64,000 nucleotides of DNA from positions 1 to 64,000 of the forward strand of contig CAWIGB010000007.1 of the NCBI GenBank assembly GCA_963835375.1, in the 5' to 3' direction. The notes beneath the pieces are model-generated. The model did no database searches and was not told where the DNA came from. It saw only the letters and a list, made by a program, of their open reading frames with translations. The DNA is from Salinisphaera sp963835375. Its GTDB lineage: Bacteria; Pseudomonadota; Gammaproteobacteria; Nevskiales; Salinisphaeraceae. Positions 1 through 9,098 of the stretch are shown here, piece by piece; within the stretch, counting starts at the first letter, position 1; each line of letters begins with the position of its first letter. Position numbers and translations under genes: made by a program.

Positions 1-300
1 ATTTCGGTCGTGCCGTCGTCGTTCGCACCGGCGGGACGCCGTCACGCTCGCGACGGTGCCAGCAGCGAGTGTGCCATTTTCGGCCAAGTCTTCGCCACTC
101 TTCGGCAGACTTGCGCCAGGCGCCGTTATGGACGCCGCCGAAATCGTTCGCGATCCGCGGCAGGCGCGGAACGATCCGATGTGTTCGTCATCTTTTGGAT
201 GCCGGTGTTCGTCGCGGCCGGCGACGGTCGCAATGCCGAACCGGTCGCCTGCATCCGTGCGCCGGTGGCCCGGCCACCGGCAGCCCGGGCGTGGCCGGGC
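1..300. other. Non-coding stretch downstream of pilQ
   Basis: No convincing gene is seen here. The open frames have arginine-rich, low-information translations typical of GC-rich shadow frames. In many relatives aroK-aroB follow pilQ, but no shikimate kinase P-loop is visible on the minus strand. A GC-rich self-complementary patch near 255-305 could fold after the pilQ stop, but it lacks a T tract and is not called a terminator. Confidence 0.4.
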
Positions 301-2496
301 TCAGTGGCTGCCCGCCGTTAGATTGTTTTGCAGTATCTTCGGTGTGACGAAGACGAGCAGTTCCTGCTTGTTGCGTTGACGCGAATGGTTCTTGAACAGA
401 GCGCCCAGCAGCGGGACCTTGCTCACGAACGGGACATCGCCCGTCGTATCGCGATTCGTCTGTTCGAAAATGCCGCCGAGCACCACGGTATCGCCGTTAT
501 CAACCAGTACCTGCGTGGTGAGGCTGCGGGTGTCGATCGACGGCACCGAGCCGCCCTGAGAGGTCGGGACGTATTTGCCGACCGAATCCTGGGTGACCTT
601 CAGGTTCATGATGACTTTCTTGTTCGGCGTGATCTTGGGCGTGACGTCGAGGCTGAGCACCGCTTTCTTGAACTGGACGCTCGTGCCCTGGTTGCTGCCC
701 ACGGTGCCGGACTGATAAGGAATTTCCTGGCCCTGTTCGATGTTCGCTTCCTGGCCGTCGGCGGTGATGATGCGCGGTGAGGAGATGATCTCGCCGTTAT
801 CCTCCGACTCCATGGCCGACAGCTGCAGATTGAGGCTGAAAGTATCGGAGATGATGCTGGCCGAGAGGAGGCTCGTGGCACTGGTTGCCGGCAGACTTAC
901 CGAATAGCCGCCGTTATTGGCACCGTAGGCACTGCCCAACGAGCCCGAACTCTGGGCACTCAGCGCGTTATTGAGCTTGGAGTTGTTGACGCCGGTCTGG
1001 GAAATGCCCAGGTTGCGGGTGAAATCGCGGTTGGCGATCACGATGCGCGACTCGATCAGCACCTGGCGCACGGGGATGTCGAGGCGATCGATCAGGCTGC
1101 GGATCTGGTCGAGTTTTTCGCGTGTATCGGTGACCAGCAGACTGTTGGTGCGATCGTCGACCGTGACATGGCCGCGCGGCGAAAGCAGGGACTGGTTGTT
1201 GCCCGAACCGCCGGCGTTACCCGACGGTGCGGCGTTGCTGCCGCCCGAAGACGCCGTGGCGTGCGGCGCCGCGGTATCGGATTTCAGGATGTTGGCGATG
1301 TCCGAGGCGCGGGCGTAGTTGATCTGGATGATCTCGGAATGCAGCGGGGCGAGATCGTTGGTGGCCTCGCGCGCCGCGGCCTTGGCTTTTTCCCGATTGG
1401 CGATCTCGGTCAAGGGCGCGACCGTGATCACGTTGTTGTTGCGCGTCATGCCCAGACCCTTGGCGTCGAGAATAATGTCGAGTGCCTGGTCCCACGGGAC
1501 ATCGTCGAGCTGCAGGGCGATCGTGCCGGACACGCTGTCCGAGACCACCATGTTCACATTGGCCACGTCGGCGATGATCTGCAGCACCGAGCGGATGTCG
1601 ATGTTCTGGAACGACAACGAGATCTTCTTGCCGTTGTACTGCGGGTGCGCCTGATCCCGCTGTTTCTTCTCGGCGTCGGTCAGCGGCTGCAGCTCGATGT
1701 ACAGGTGGTTGCCGGTCTGATAAGCCAGCCGCTGGAACTGGACGCCCTGGCTGGGGGTGATGACGAGGCGGGTGCCGCCGCCGCGGGACATGGCATCGAC
1801 CGTACGCACGGGGGTCGCGAAATCGGTCACGTTCAGGCGCTTGGCCAGACGCGAAGGCAGCTGGATGCCGGGCAGGCGGGCCACGATCTTGTTATCGTCG
1901 CGTGTGATGTCGACGGGAGCGTTGCTGCCATTGAGCGTGATTTCGATGCGCCCGGCGCCCTGATCACCGCGCCGGAAGTCGATGTTCTGAATCGCCGAGG
2001 CAGGGCCCGAGGGCGAGCTCGAATCCTGCTGGAGGGGCGCGGCTGCGGTGGTCGAGCTCGTGTGGGCGGCCGGCGTATCGGCTGGGCCGCCGAGATTGAC
2101 GATCAGCTCGTTGCCGCGACGCTGGATGTTGTAGTTCACCATCTGCGTGAGTTCGACCACGACGCGGGTCTTGCCATCGGCCGCCGCGGCGGTGACGGCC
2201 TGCACCGGGCCTTCGGCGATGCGCTGATAGCGCTTGTCGAGGGCGAGGGTGGTATGCGGCAGATCGATCGACAGACGCGCCGGATTCTCCACCGTGAACA
2301 CCGACGGTGAAGGCGCGGGCCCGGAAAGCTTGAACCGAAGACTGACGCGATCACCGCTGCCGGCGGCGGTGTTGATCGACTGCAGCGCGAGCGAACCGGA
2401 GGACTGGGCCACGGCGCCGGCGGGCGCCAGCAACGCCAGGCAGGCCGCCAGGAGGATGGCAAGCAGCGATAGCGAACGGTCGGTCATTGGCTTCAT
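301..2496 (-). CDS. pilQ: Type IV pilus secretin PilQ
   Basis: PilQ forms the outer-membrane secretin ring through which the type IV pilus passes. The 731-residue product starts with a signal peptide (hydrophobic LLAILLAACLALLA, cleavage near AVAQ). Two AMIN-like regions (about 35-130 and 165-260) bind peptidoglycan. An STN domain (about 290-345) and an N1 domain (about 385-475) follow. The C-terminal secretin domain carries the VPLLGALFK signature and ends in LLVFVTPKIL. A Gly/Asn/Ser-rich linker lies near residues 410-435. It is the last gene of pilMNOPQ, 22 bases after pilP. M4 is an alternative start. Length and domain order are normal for gammaproteobacterial PilQ. Confidence 0.97.
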   Translation of the reverse strand: MKPMTDRSLSLLAILLAACLALLAPAGAVAQSSGSLALQSINTAAGSGDRVSLRFKLSGPAPSPSVFTVENPARLSIDLPHTTLALDKRYQRIAEGPVQAVTAAAADGKTRVVVELTQMVNYNIQRRGNELIVNLGGPADTPAAHTSSTTAAAPLQQDSSSPSGPASAIQNIDFRRGDQGAGRIEITLNGSNAPVDITRDDNKIVARLPGIQLPSRLAKRLNVTDFATPVRTVDAMSRGGGTRLVITPSQGVQFQRLAYQTGNHLYIELQPLTDAEKKQRDQAHPQYNGKKISLSFQNIDIRSVLQIIADVANVNMVVSDSVSGTIALQLDDVPWDQALDIILDAKGLGMTRNNNVITVAPLTEIANREKAKAAAREATNDLAPLHSEIIQINYARASDIANILKSDTAAPHATASSGGSNAAPSGNAGGSGNNQSLLSPRGHVTVDDRTNSLLVTDTREKLDQIRSLIDRLDIPVRQVLIESRIVIANRDFTRNLGISQTGVNNSKLNNALSAQSSGSLGSAYGANNGGYSVSLPATSATSLLSASIISDTFSLNLQLSAMESEDNGEIISSPRIITADGQEANIEQGQEIPYQSGTVGSNQGTSVQFKKAVLSLDVTPKITPNKKVIMNLKVTQDSVGKYVPTSQGGSVPSIDTRSLTTQVLVDNGDTVVLGGIFEQTNRDTTGDVPFVSKVPLLGALFKNHSRQRNKQELLVFVTPKILQNNLTAGSH

Positions 2497-2518
2497 GGCG
2501 AGTCGAAATCCCCAGGGT

Positions 2519-3046
2519 TCATTGCGGCGGCGCGAGCGCGGCGCCCTGCTTGACGTAACCGCCGTTGCCGTCAGGCACGATCTCGGTCAGGGTGACGCCG
2601 GCGGGGCTGATGGCGTCCACCCGGCCGTAGTGCCGTCCCATGTGGTCGCCCGGCGCAACCCGGTGCACGACCTGGTCCGGTGCGGCGATCAGCGCATAGG
2701 TCACGCCGTCGCTGGTGATCGTGCCCACCATGCGCAGGGCATCCAGCGGGTACTGTTCGAGCGGATCGAGCGGTCGGTCGAGATTCGGGCGCACGCCGCT
2801 GTCGTTGGCGGGGCCGTGGTTGTCGGGCGCGGCGAACGGCGAGCGCCGGCCATCCGGCTTGTAGGCGTAGGGCGTGTAAGTGGCGATCTCGGGCATCGGG
2901 TCGACCGGCGGTGCGGACCGGGCCTTGGTGCGGGCGACGAAACTCGCCAGGTCGTCGGTGTTCGAGCCACAGGCAGCCAGCGCGACGCACAAGCTGATGA
3001 GCCCGGCCCAGCCTGTTGCACGAAACGTCCGTCGCCATCCGCTCAC
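2519..3046 (-). CDS. pilP: Type IV pilus inner-membrane lipoprotein PilP
   Basis: PilP is a lipoprotein that links the PilN/PilO inner-membrane complex to the periplasmic domains of the PilQ secretin. The 175-residue product has a lipoprotein signal with lipobox ALAAC followed by GSN, putting the lipidated cysteine near residue 26. A Pro-rich flexible segment and then the PilP beta-domain follow (LDPLEQYPLDALRMVGTI, ALIAAPDQVVHRVAPGDHMG, VTLTEIVPDGNGGYV). Its start overlaps the pilO stop in an ATGA arrangement, so the two are translationally coupled. The domain and the gene context agree fully. Confidence 0.95.
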   Translation of the reverse strand: MSGWRRTFRATGWAGLISLCVALAACGSNTDDLASFVARTKARSAPPVDPMPEIATYTPYAYKPDGRRSPFAAPDNHGPANDSGVRPNLDRPLDPLEQYPLDALRMVGTITSDGVTYALIAAPDQVVHRVAPGDHMGRHYGRVDAISPAGVTLTEIVPDGNGGYVKQGAALAPPQ

Positions 3047-3714
3047 GACTTGCCCTTCTTGCCTTTGTTCTTGTCGTTGCTGCCGCTGGTTTCGCCCAGA
3101 TAGCGATAGGTGCTGGCCGTCAGGCTCATGCGCAGCGGGCCCTTGCCCTGACCGGACTTGGATGTTCTGCCGTTGCCCTTGGCGACCGGCTCGATGTGCA
3201 CGTTGCTGATGGTCACGATGCGCGGCAGGGCCGCAACGTCGGAGACGAATGCGGCGAAATGATGGAAGTCGCCGGTCACGATCAGGTCGTTCGGCAGCAC
3301 CGCATAGAAATCCTTGGTCACTTCCGGTTCGGGCTTGAACAGTTCCTCGTCGAGACCGTTGGCCGAACGTGTCTGGGAGACGTCACGCAGCAGGCTGGGC
3401 ACCTCGGTCTTGCTCGGCAGTTGGGCGAGCAGGTTGCCGAACTCGGTCTGCATGGTGGCCAGCTGATCGCGATAGGCGTCGAGGTTGGACACCATCGCTT
3501 CCTTGATGCGAAACGATTCCTTGAGCTGGCGTTCCTGATGCCGGGCATCGGCCAGCGCATCGCGCTTGGGCAGCACGAAATACCAGGCTGCGATCAGCAT
3601 GATCACGAGCGATACGGCGGAGATCGCCAGCCCGTAGGCCCAGGTCGGCCAGCTGCCGATGTTGTTCTGGTCGAGGCTGCGGAGCTCGTCGATGTATTCG
3701 CGAAGCGGCCTCAT
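3043..3714 (-). CDS. pilO: Type IV pilus alignment protein PilO
   Basis: PilO is a bitopic inner-membrane protein that pairs with PilN in the pilus alignment complex. The 223-residue product has a short cytoplasmic N-terminus, one membrane segment at about 28-50 (AISAVSLVIMLIAAWYFVL), a coiled-coil stretch (about 55-105) and a ferredoxin-like periplasmic domain (about 120-200) with the family motif FHHFAAFVSDVAALPRIVTI. The C-terminus is Lys/Gly-rich (GSNDKNKGKKGKS), which is probably lineage-specific. Both ends overlap neighbours by four bases, with pilN upstream and pilP downstream, as expected for one polycistronic message. Confidence 0.96.
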   Translation of the reverse strand: MRPLREYIDELRSLDQNNIGSWPTWAYGLAISAVSLVIMLIAAWYFVLPKRDALADARHQERQLKESFRIKEAMVSNLDAYRDQLATMQTEFGNLLAQLPSKTEVPSLLRDVSQTRSANGLDEELFKPEPEVTKDFYAVLPNDLIVTGDFHHFAAFVSDVAALPRIVTISNVHIEPVAKGNGRTSKSGQGKGPLRMSLTASTYRYLGETSGSNDKNKGKKGKS

Positions 3715-4331
3715 GTGGCGTTCCCGTCGCTCGTGCCGGCTGCGCCCGTGTCGGCATTCTTCTTGTCGGGTGAGGTGCTGTCGACCTTGAGCGTGAAATC
3801 CGCCCGGCGCTGGCCGTTGCTGTCGTCGCGCTTGATCACGATCAGCCGCGGGTTGGTGAACCAGGCCGAGTTGTCGAGGTTGGTCATGTACTGCGATACG
3901 CGGGCGTTGGATTCCGCCACGCCGTCGAGCGTGGTGGTGTCGCCGTTCTCGTCCAGCCCGGTCAGATAGACACCGTCGGGAATGGTCGCGGTGAGCTGGT
4001 CGAAGTAGTGCACGATGGCCGAGCGCGAGTGCTGCAATTCGCCGATGACCTGCATGCGATTGATCAGATCCTCGCGGGTCTTTTTCAGTTCGCGGATCTC
4101 GGCGAGCTGCTTGTCGGCGGTCGCGATCTGTTGCTGCAGATAGTTGTTGCGCGCCTGCTGCGCATCAATCAGATGACCGTAGTAGATCATCGGCAGTATC
4201 CCGACCACCACGATGGTGGCGATGGCAGCGCCGATCAGCTGTGCGATGAAGCGCTTGCGCTTGTATTCACGCTGCTCGGCGCGCCAGTCCAGCAAATTGA
4301 TGCGTACGGCCAGGGCCTGCGGTCGGCTCAT
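3711..4331 (-). CDS. pilN: Type IV pilus assembly protein PilN
   Basis: PilN couples cytoplasmic PilM to the PilO/PilP alignment complex. Its cytoplasmic N-terminus contains the PilM-binding motif INLLDWR (residues about 11-17). One membrane segment (about 31-50), a coiled coil and a periplasmic domain with GVYLTGLDENGDTTTLDG follow. The same frame is open far upstream through pilM, but the start at 4331 places the INLL motif at the normal distance and overlaps the pilM stop by four bases. The product is 206 residues with a Ser/Asp/Lys-rich tail of low complexity. Confidence 0.95.
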   Translation of the reverse strand: MSRPQALAVRINLLDWRAEQREYKRKRFIAQLIGAAIATIVVVGILPMIYYGHLIDAQQARNNYLQQQIATADKQLAEIRELKKTREDLINRMQVIGELQHSRSAIVHYFDQLTATIPDGVYLTGLDENGDTTTLDGVAESNARVSQYMTNLDNSAWFTNPRLIVIKRDDSNGQRRADFTLKVDSTSPDKKNADTGAAGTSDGNAT

Positions 4332-5407
4332 GCGACGCCCCGCAGCGCGAGCCCGGCGGCTACCATCAGGCTGGGCGCATCGGTATCGACGTGATTGCGT
4401 CGCGCCGGTGCGCTGGCCAGCATGCCGTCGAGCGGATTGCCCAGGCTCACGGGCCAGGGCAGCAGTTGGATCAGCGCGTCGTACAGACCGGGGTAGAGGG
4501 TGGGCCCGCCGACCAGAACGACGTGATCGATGGGTTCGTCGCCCCCGGTGGAGGCGGACTGGTAGAACGTCAGCGTGCGGTCGATGTGCACAGCCAGCTG
4601 TTCGGCGAATTCGCGCACGTTCCCGGCAAGGTCGGTCGCGCCGATCTCGCCGCTGCGCAACCGGGCGCGCAGTGCGTCGAAGTCCTGCACATCGTAGCGT
4701 TCCATCAGGCTGGCATCGAGCGCATTGCCGCCAAAACCGATCTCGCGGGCATACAGGCTGCGGCCGTCGCGCTGGATGGTCAGACGCGTACTGTCGGCAC
4801 CGATGTCGAACACGGCGATGCTGTCGGCATCCGGTACGCCCTCGATCTGGCCCGCGAGCAGGGTGCAGGCATTCTGCAGCGCGTATTCCTCGACATCCAC
4901 GAGCTGGACCCGCATGTGGGCCATCTCGATCGCGGCGGTGCGCATCTCGATGTTGTCGCGCCGACAGGCGACCAGCAGCACGCGGTTGAACTGCGCGTTG
5001 TCCGGGTCGGGTTCGAGGATCTGGAAATCCAGATTCACTTCCTCGATGGGATGCGGGATATGGTGTTCCGCATCGAAGTGGATCTGCTGTTCCATCTCGG
5101 CGTCGTCGAGACTGGCCGGCATGAGGATGGTCTTGCTGATCACCGACGGGCCGGATACCGCGATGGCGGCGTCGCGCGTTCGACTGCCGCTGCGCTCGAG
5201 CGCCCGCAGGATGGCCCGCGCGACGGCTTCGGCGTCGAGGATCTGGAAGTTGCGGATCGCTCCCGCGGGAATGGCCTCGCTGGCATAGGCCAGCACGCGG
5301 AACTCGTCGCCAGCGCGATCCAGCTCGAGCAGCTTGACCCGCGTGGCGCTGATATCGACCCCCATCAGCCCGCGGCGACGCCGCATTGGATTCGTCAGTC
5401 TCCCCAT
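4328..5407 (-). CDS. pilM: Type IV pilus actin-like ATPase PilM
   Basis: PilM is a cytoplasmic FtsA/actin-like ATPase that binds the PilN tail and recruits the pilus alignment complex. Visible are the phosphate-1 motif (LMGVDISATRVKLLELD), the phosphate-2 region (SIAVFDIGADSTRLTI) and the adenosine motif (DHVVLVGGPTLYPGL). The frame stays open to 5470. The start at 5407 (MGRLTNPM) was chosen because it gives the usual 13-14 residues before the first motif and because a good promoter covers 5469-5496. ATG at 5386 is the alternative. It is the first gene of pilMNOPQ and diverges from the PBP1A gene. Confidence 0.94.
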   Translation of the reverse strand: MGRLTNPMRRRRGLMGVDISATRVKLLELDRAGDEFRVLAYASEAIPAGAIRNFQILDAEAVARAILRALERSGSRTRDAAIAVSGPSVISKTILMPASLDDAEMEQQIHFDAEHHIPHPIEEVNLDFQILEPDPDNAQFNRVLLVACRRDNIEMRTAAIEMAHMRVQLVDVEEYALQNACTLLAGQIEGVPDADSIAVFDIGADSTRLTIQRDGRSLYAREIGFGGNALDASLMERYDVQDFDALRARLRSGEIGATDLAGNVREFAEQLAVHIDRTLTFYQSASTGGDEPIDHVVLVGGPTLYPGLYDALIQLLPWPVSLGNPLDGMLASAPARRNHVDTDAPSLMVAAGLALRGVA

Positions 5408-5468
5408 CTGCCGCTTTCGTTGTCGGCCGCGTTGCTGACATGGCACGCGGCCAGATACCCCCGCGCTC

Positions 5469-5496
5469 ACTATACCCGACCGGCGCCGGCTGGCAA
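5469..5496 (-). promoter_or_regulatory. Predicted sigma-70 promoter of pilMNOPQ
   Basis: On the minus strand a -35 box TTGCCA (5491-5496) is followed by a 16-base spacer and a -10 box TATAGT (5469-5474). This predicts a transcript start near 5462 and a leader of about 55 bases before pilM. It lies in the divergent gap with the PBP1A gene. Seen by eye only. Confidence 0.55.
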
Positions 5497-5831
5497 TGTA
5501 AAAAAAGCGATAAAGCGTTGAATCACCGGATAATACCGACGAACGGCGTATACTGAGGTGTCGGAATTTCTTACGAAAAACGCGTGGTCGCCGTCTCTCG
5601 TGTGTCCGTCGCCCGATTGTCCGCCCAATGCAGGGCCTGGATCGTCCGCGGCCGGGCGGCCGCTCGCGATTCCCGGATCCCGTCGGGGCGATCGAGCCGA
5701 AGCTGCTGGTGACGGTGAGGCAGGCGCCTGCGCTGATGTTGGCCTGCGCTCGAGTAAGTCAGGCCCGGACTGTCGCGTGAATGTTGTTGATGCGACGCAA
5801 CGCGCCGGTGGCCCGGGCTCGGGGCCGGCGT
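5497..5831. other. Unassigned intergenic stretch between pilM and mrcA
   Basis: About 330 bases without a convincing gene. The first 80 bases are AT-richer and contain a TATACT hexamer (5549-5554, plus strand) without a good -35 partner. The rest is GC-rich, with only shadow frames. Nothing else was recognised. Confidence 0.35.
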
Positions 5832-5861
5832 GCGACAGTCGTCGCTTCCGGCCGGTATGAT
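5832..5861 (+). promoter_or_regulatory. Predicted promoter of mrcA
   Basis: A -35-like GCGACA (5832-5837, four of six matches) lies 18 bases before a -10 box TATGAT (5856-5861). The expected start is near 5868, giving a leader of about 38 bases to the ATG at 5906. A reasonable but unproven call. Confidence 0.45.
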
Positions 5862-5905
5862 GCGCAGTCCGATACGGTGGAAGAGCCCTGCAGGTTGGCG
5901 ACTCG

Positions 5906-8293
5906 ATGAAGAAAAGATCACGCGGAGCGCGCGTCATCATAGTTCTGCTGGCAGGATTGCTGTCGGCCATTACGCTGGCGGTATGCGTGGTCGCCGGGGT
6001 CTATCTGTACTTCGGCCCGCAGCTGCCCGATGCGGGCGACATCGGCCAGACACAGTTCAATGAACCCCTACGGGTCTACACCGCGGATCACAAGCTGATT
6101 GGCGAATACGGCACCGAGCGCCGAAAGCCCGTAACCTACGATCAGATTCCGAAGCAGCAGGTGAACGCCTTCGTGGCCGCCGAGGACGATCGTTTCTGGC
6201 AGCACCCGGGCGTGGACTACCAGGGGATGATGCGTGCGGTGGTCCATCTGATCACTACCGGGCGCAAGACTCAGGGGGGGTCGACCATCACCATGCAACT
6301 CGCCCGTAACCTGTATCTGTCCGACGCCAAGACCTACACCCGCAAGATCAAGGAGATGATCCTGGCGCTGCGGCTCGAATCGAAGCTGACCAAGCAGCAG
6401 ATCATGGAGCTGTACCTCAACAAGATCTATCTCGGCGAACGCGCCTATGGTATCGGCGCGGCGGCACAGGTCTATTACAACAAGCCGCTGGACAAGCTCA
6501 ATCTCTCGCAGCAGGCGATGCTGGCCGGCCTGCCGAAAGCGCCCTCGGCCTTCAACCCGATCGCCAACCCGACGCGCGCCAAGCAGCGGCGTGACTATGT
6601 GCTGCGGCGCATGCACGCGCTTGGCTTCATCGACGATGCGGCCTGGAAGCGGGCCAAGGAGGCGCCGGTCACCGCCGGCGAGGGCAGCGGCCAGAAGAAC
6701 CCGGTGCGTTACGAGGCCCGTTACGTGGCCGAGATGGTGCGCCAAAACATGGTTGCGCGGTACGGCGACAAGGCGTACACGGGCGGCTACAGCGTGACGA
6801 CCACCATCCGCAGCAAGCGTCAGCGTGCGGCCGACCATGCGCTGCGCAAGGATCTGCTGGCCTACGATGCGCGCCACGGCTGGCACGGCCCGGAAAAGAC
6901 GCTCGATTCGTCCACCATGAACGATCCGAAGTCGTTGCAGGACGCGTTGGACGACATGGTGACGCGCGGCGGGCTGATCCCGGCGGTGGTGTTGTCCACC
7001 GACGGTCAGAATATTCATCTGATCACCGGCCAGTACGGCAAGATCACGATCGGCGCCAGCCAGGTCCCGTGGCTGCATGGACACAAGCCTGCCGGTTCGC
7101 TGGTCAAGAAAGGCGATGTGGTGCGTTTGGCCTATACCGGCTCGAAGGACAAGGACAAGCAGTGGACGCTGGCCGAGATTCCCGACGTCCAGGGTGCGCT
7201 GGTGGCGATGAATCCGCACACCGGCGGCATCGAGGCGCTGGTTGGCGGATTCGACTTCGGTCTGTCGAAGTTCAATCGCGCGGTCCAGGCGCGTCGCCAG
7301 CCGGGTTCTTCGTTTAAACCGTTTCTGTATTCCGCCGCGTTGGCCAATGGCTTCACGGCGGCCACGATCGTCAACGATGCACCCGTGGTATATCAGGGCT
7401 CCGGGCTCGATAAATCGTGGCGCCCGAACAATTATTCGGGAACGATTCACGGTCCCACGCGGCTTCGGGAAGGCCTGGTTCATTCACTGAATCTGGTGTC
7501 GATCCGCGTGCTGCGCCGGATCGGCGTGAGTACAGCCATCAACTACATCAGCAAGTTCGGTCTGCCGGCCAAGCAGATGCCGCGCAATCTGTCGCTTGCA
7601 CTGGGCAGCGGTACCTTCTCGCCGCTGCAGATGGCGGGCGGTTTCTCGGTGTTTGCCAACGAGGGGTTCCGCGTCAAGCCGCACTACATCAGCCGGATCA
7701 GCGATGGGCGCGGCAATGTCGTTTTCAAGGCCAAGCCCAAGGTCGCTTGCGACAGCGTGGACGATTGCCCGGCGCTGGCGCACACCACGGGCGCCGACGA
7801 TGCCTCGCGGCTGGCGCCACGCATCATTCCCGCCGACAACGCCTATATCGTGGGTGACATGATGCGGGACGTTATTCGCCACGGGACAGGGCGCGGCGCG
7901 CTCAAACTCGGTCGCCACGATCTCTCGGGCAAGACCGGTACCACCAACGATCAGATCGATGCCTGGTTCTCGGGCTTCAACGCCAATCTCGTGACGGTGA
8001 CCTGGGTCGGGTTCGACAAGCTCAAGCCGATGGGCCATGCCGAGACCGGCGCGCATGCGGCCCTGCCGATGTGGACCGATTTCATGGGCACGGTGCTGGC
8101 TGGAAAGCCCGAGGCGATCCCGCCCAAGCCCGACGATATTGAAACCGTGCAGATAGACCCCCAGACCGGGCAGCGTGCGCTGGGTGGCGGCGGCATCCCC
8201 GAGATCTTCCGCAAGGGCCATGCGCCGACGGTGGAAGAGGCGCGTCATTCGGGCAAGCACGATTCAAGCAACGAGGTTCAGCAGCTGTTCTGA
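5906..8293 (+). CDS. mrcA: Penicillin-binding protein 1A (bifunctional transglycosylase/transpeptidase)
   Basis: A class A PBP that polymerises lipid II and cross-links peptidoglycan in the periplasm. The 795-residue product has an N-terminal membrane anchor (about 9-36). The GT51 glycosyltransferase domain carries catalytic Glu93 in AAEDDRFWQHPG and the GGSTITMQLARNLYL motif. The transpeptidase has the nucleophile Ser468 in SSFK, then SLN, then KTG at 676-678. An OB-like insert lies between the two enzymatic domains (about 300-430). It is transcribed away from pilM, the classic ponA/mrcA-pilMNOPQ arrangement. Length and motifs are complete, so the enzyme should be active. Confidence 0.96.
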   Translation: MKKRSRGARVIIVLLAGLLSAITLAVCVVAGVYLYFGPQLPDAGDIGQTQFNEPLRVYTADHKLIGEYGTERRKPVTYDQIPKQQVNAFVAAEDDRFWQHPGVDYQGMMRAVVHLITTGRKTQGGSTITMQLARNLYLSDAKTYTRKIKEMILALRLESKLTKQQIMELYLNKIYLGERAYGIGAAAQVYYNKPLDKLNLSQQAMLAGLPKAPSAFNPIANPTRAKQRRDYVLRRMHALGFIDDAAWKRAKEAPVTAGEGSGQKNPVRYEARYVAEMVRQNMVARYGDKAYTGGYSVTTTIRSKRQRAADHALRKDLLAYDARHGWHGPEKTLDSSTMNDPKSLQDALDDMVTRGGLIPAVVLSTDGQNIHLITGQYGKITIGASQVPWLHGHKPAGSLVKKGDVVRLAYTGSKDKDKQWTLAEIPDVQGALVAMNPHTGGIEALVGGFDFGLSKFNRAVQARRQPGSSFKPFLYSAALANGFTAATIVNDAPVVYQGSGLDKSWRPNNYSGTIHGPTRLREGLVHSLNLVSIRVLRRIGVSTAINYISKFGLPAKQMPRNLSLALGSGTFSPLQMAGGFSVFANEGFRVKPHYISRISDGRGNVVFKAKPKVACDSVDDCPALAHTTGADDASRLAPRIIPADNAYIVGDMMRDVIRHGTGRGALKLGRHDLSGKTGTTNDQIDAWFSGFNANLVTVTWVGFDKLKPMGHAETGAHAALPMWTDFMGTVLAGKPEAIPPKPDDIETVQIDPQTGQRALGGGGIPEIFRKGHAPTVEEARHSGKHDSSNEVQQLF

Positions 8294-8352
8294 TGGAAGC
8301 GGCGACGGTGGCCGAGCCGTATCGCCGCGTTCGTCAATCACCGGAGACGACC

Positions 8353-8985
8353 ATGGCCAGTGCCCGCAAGCAAGCCGCGCAGCGCCAGCAGTTGGCGCAG
8401 GTGGCGGCCCGTCTGATGGCCGAGCAGGGCATCCGCGACTTCCGGGTCGCCAAGCACAAGGCGGCCCACCAGATGGGGATCGATGTTCGCCAGTCGATTC
8501 TGCCCAAGAACAGCGAGATCGAGGCCGCTCTGGCCGAGCATCAGCGCTTGTTCTCGGCGGATGAGCAGCCGGCCGAGCTGGCCGATATGCGGCGCGCGGC
8601 GCTCTCGGCGATGCAGCTGCTGGCGGATTTCAAGCCGCGTCTGGTGGGCGATGTGTTGTCCGGGCTGGCGAACGTCCACTCGGATATCCAGCTGCACGTC
8701 TTCGCCGAGCATTCGGAAAGCTTCGACCTGTTCCTGGAAGGGCGGGGCATCCCGTTCGAGATTGCGGAGCGTCGTTATCGGTTCGCCGAGGGCCATCGCT
8801 TCTATCCGGCGTTTCGGTTTGTGGCCGGCGAGCATCGCTTCGAGGCCACGTTGTTTTCCGATACCGAGATCCGGGAGGCGCCGCGCAGTCTGGTGGATGG
8901 TGCGCCGATGCAGCGTGCCAATGCCGCCCGTGTAGCACAGTTGATCGAGGAAGCAGAGATTGAGGACAAGCTGGCGCGTCTCTGA
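8353..8985 (+). CDS. Conserved protein of unknown function with TetR-like N-terminus
   Basis: A 210-residue soluble protein. The first 50 residues (QLAQVAARLMAEQGIRDF, then VAKHKAAHQMGI) resemble the first helices of TetR-type DNA-binding domains. The remainder (MQLLADFKPRLVGDVLSGL, HSDIQLHVFAEHSESFDLFL) looks like a small nucleotidyltransferase-like fold found next to cell-wall genes in other gammaproteobacteria. No catalytic residues can be assigned confidently. The frame is open from 8293, but the ATG at 8353 has a good GGAG six bases upstream. It follows mrcA by 59 bases on the same strand and may be cotranscribed. No function is assigned. Confidence 0.8.
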   Translation: MASARKQAAQRQQLAQVAARLMAEQGIRDFRVAKHKAAHQMGIDVRQSILPKNSEIEAALAEHQRLFSADEQPAELADMRRAALSAMQLLADFKPRLVGDVLSGLANVHSDIQLHVFAEHSESFDLFLEGRGIPFEIAERRYRFAEGHRFYPAFRFVAGEHRFEATLFSDTEIREAPRSLVDGAPMQRANAARVAQLIEEAEIEDKLARL

Positions 8986-9098
8986 GTACCGGCCAGCCGC
9001 GCCTGGGCCGGACGCGTTACGTCCATCGGCTAGATGACGAACGAGGCCGGACCGTGGTATCACCAAGGGGCAGGCTTGATGGTCCGGCGAGGGGGCCC

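Noticed and set aside
5470..5970. 166-codon minus-strand frame between pilM and mrcA
   Set aside because: It is Arg/Pro/Ser-rich, overlaps the predicted pilM promoter and the mrcA start, and has no recognisable family; a shadow frame.
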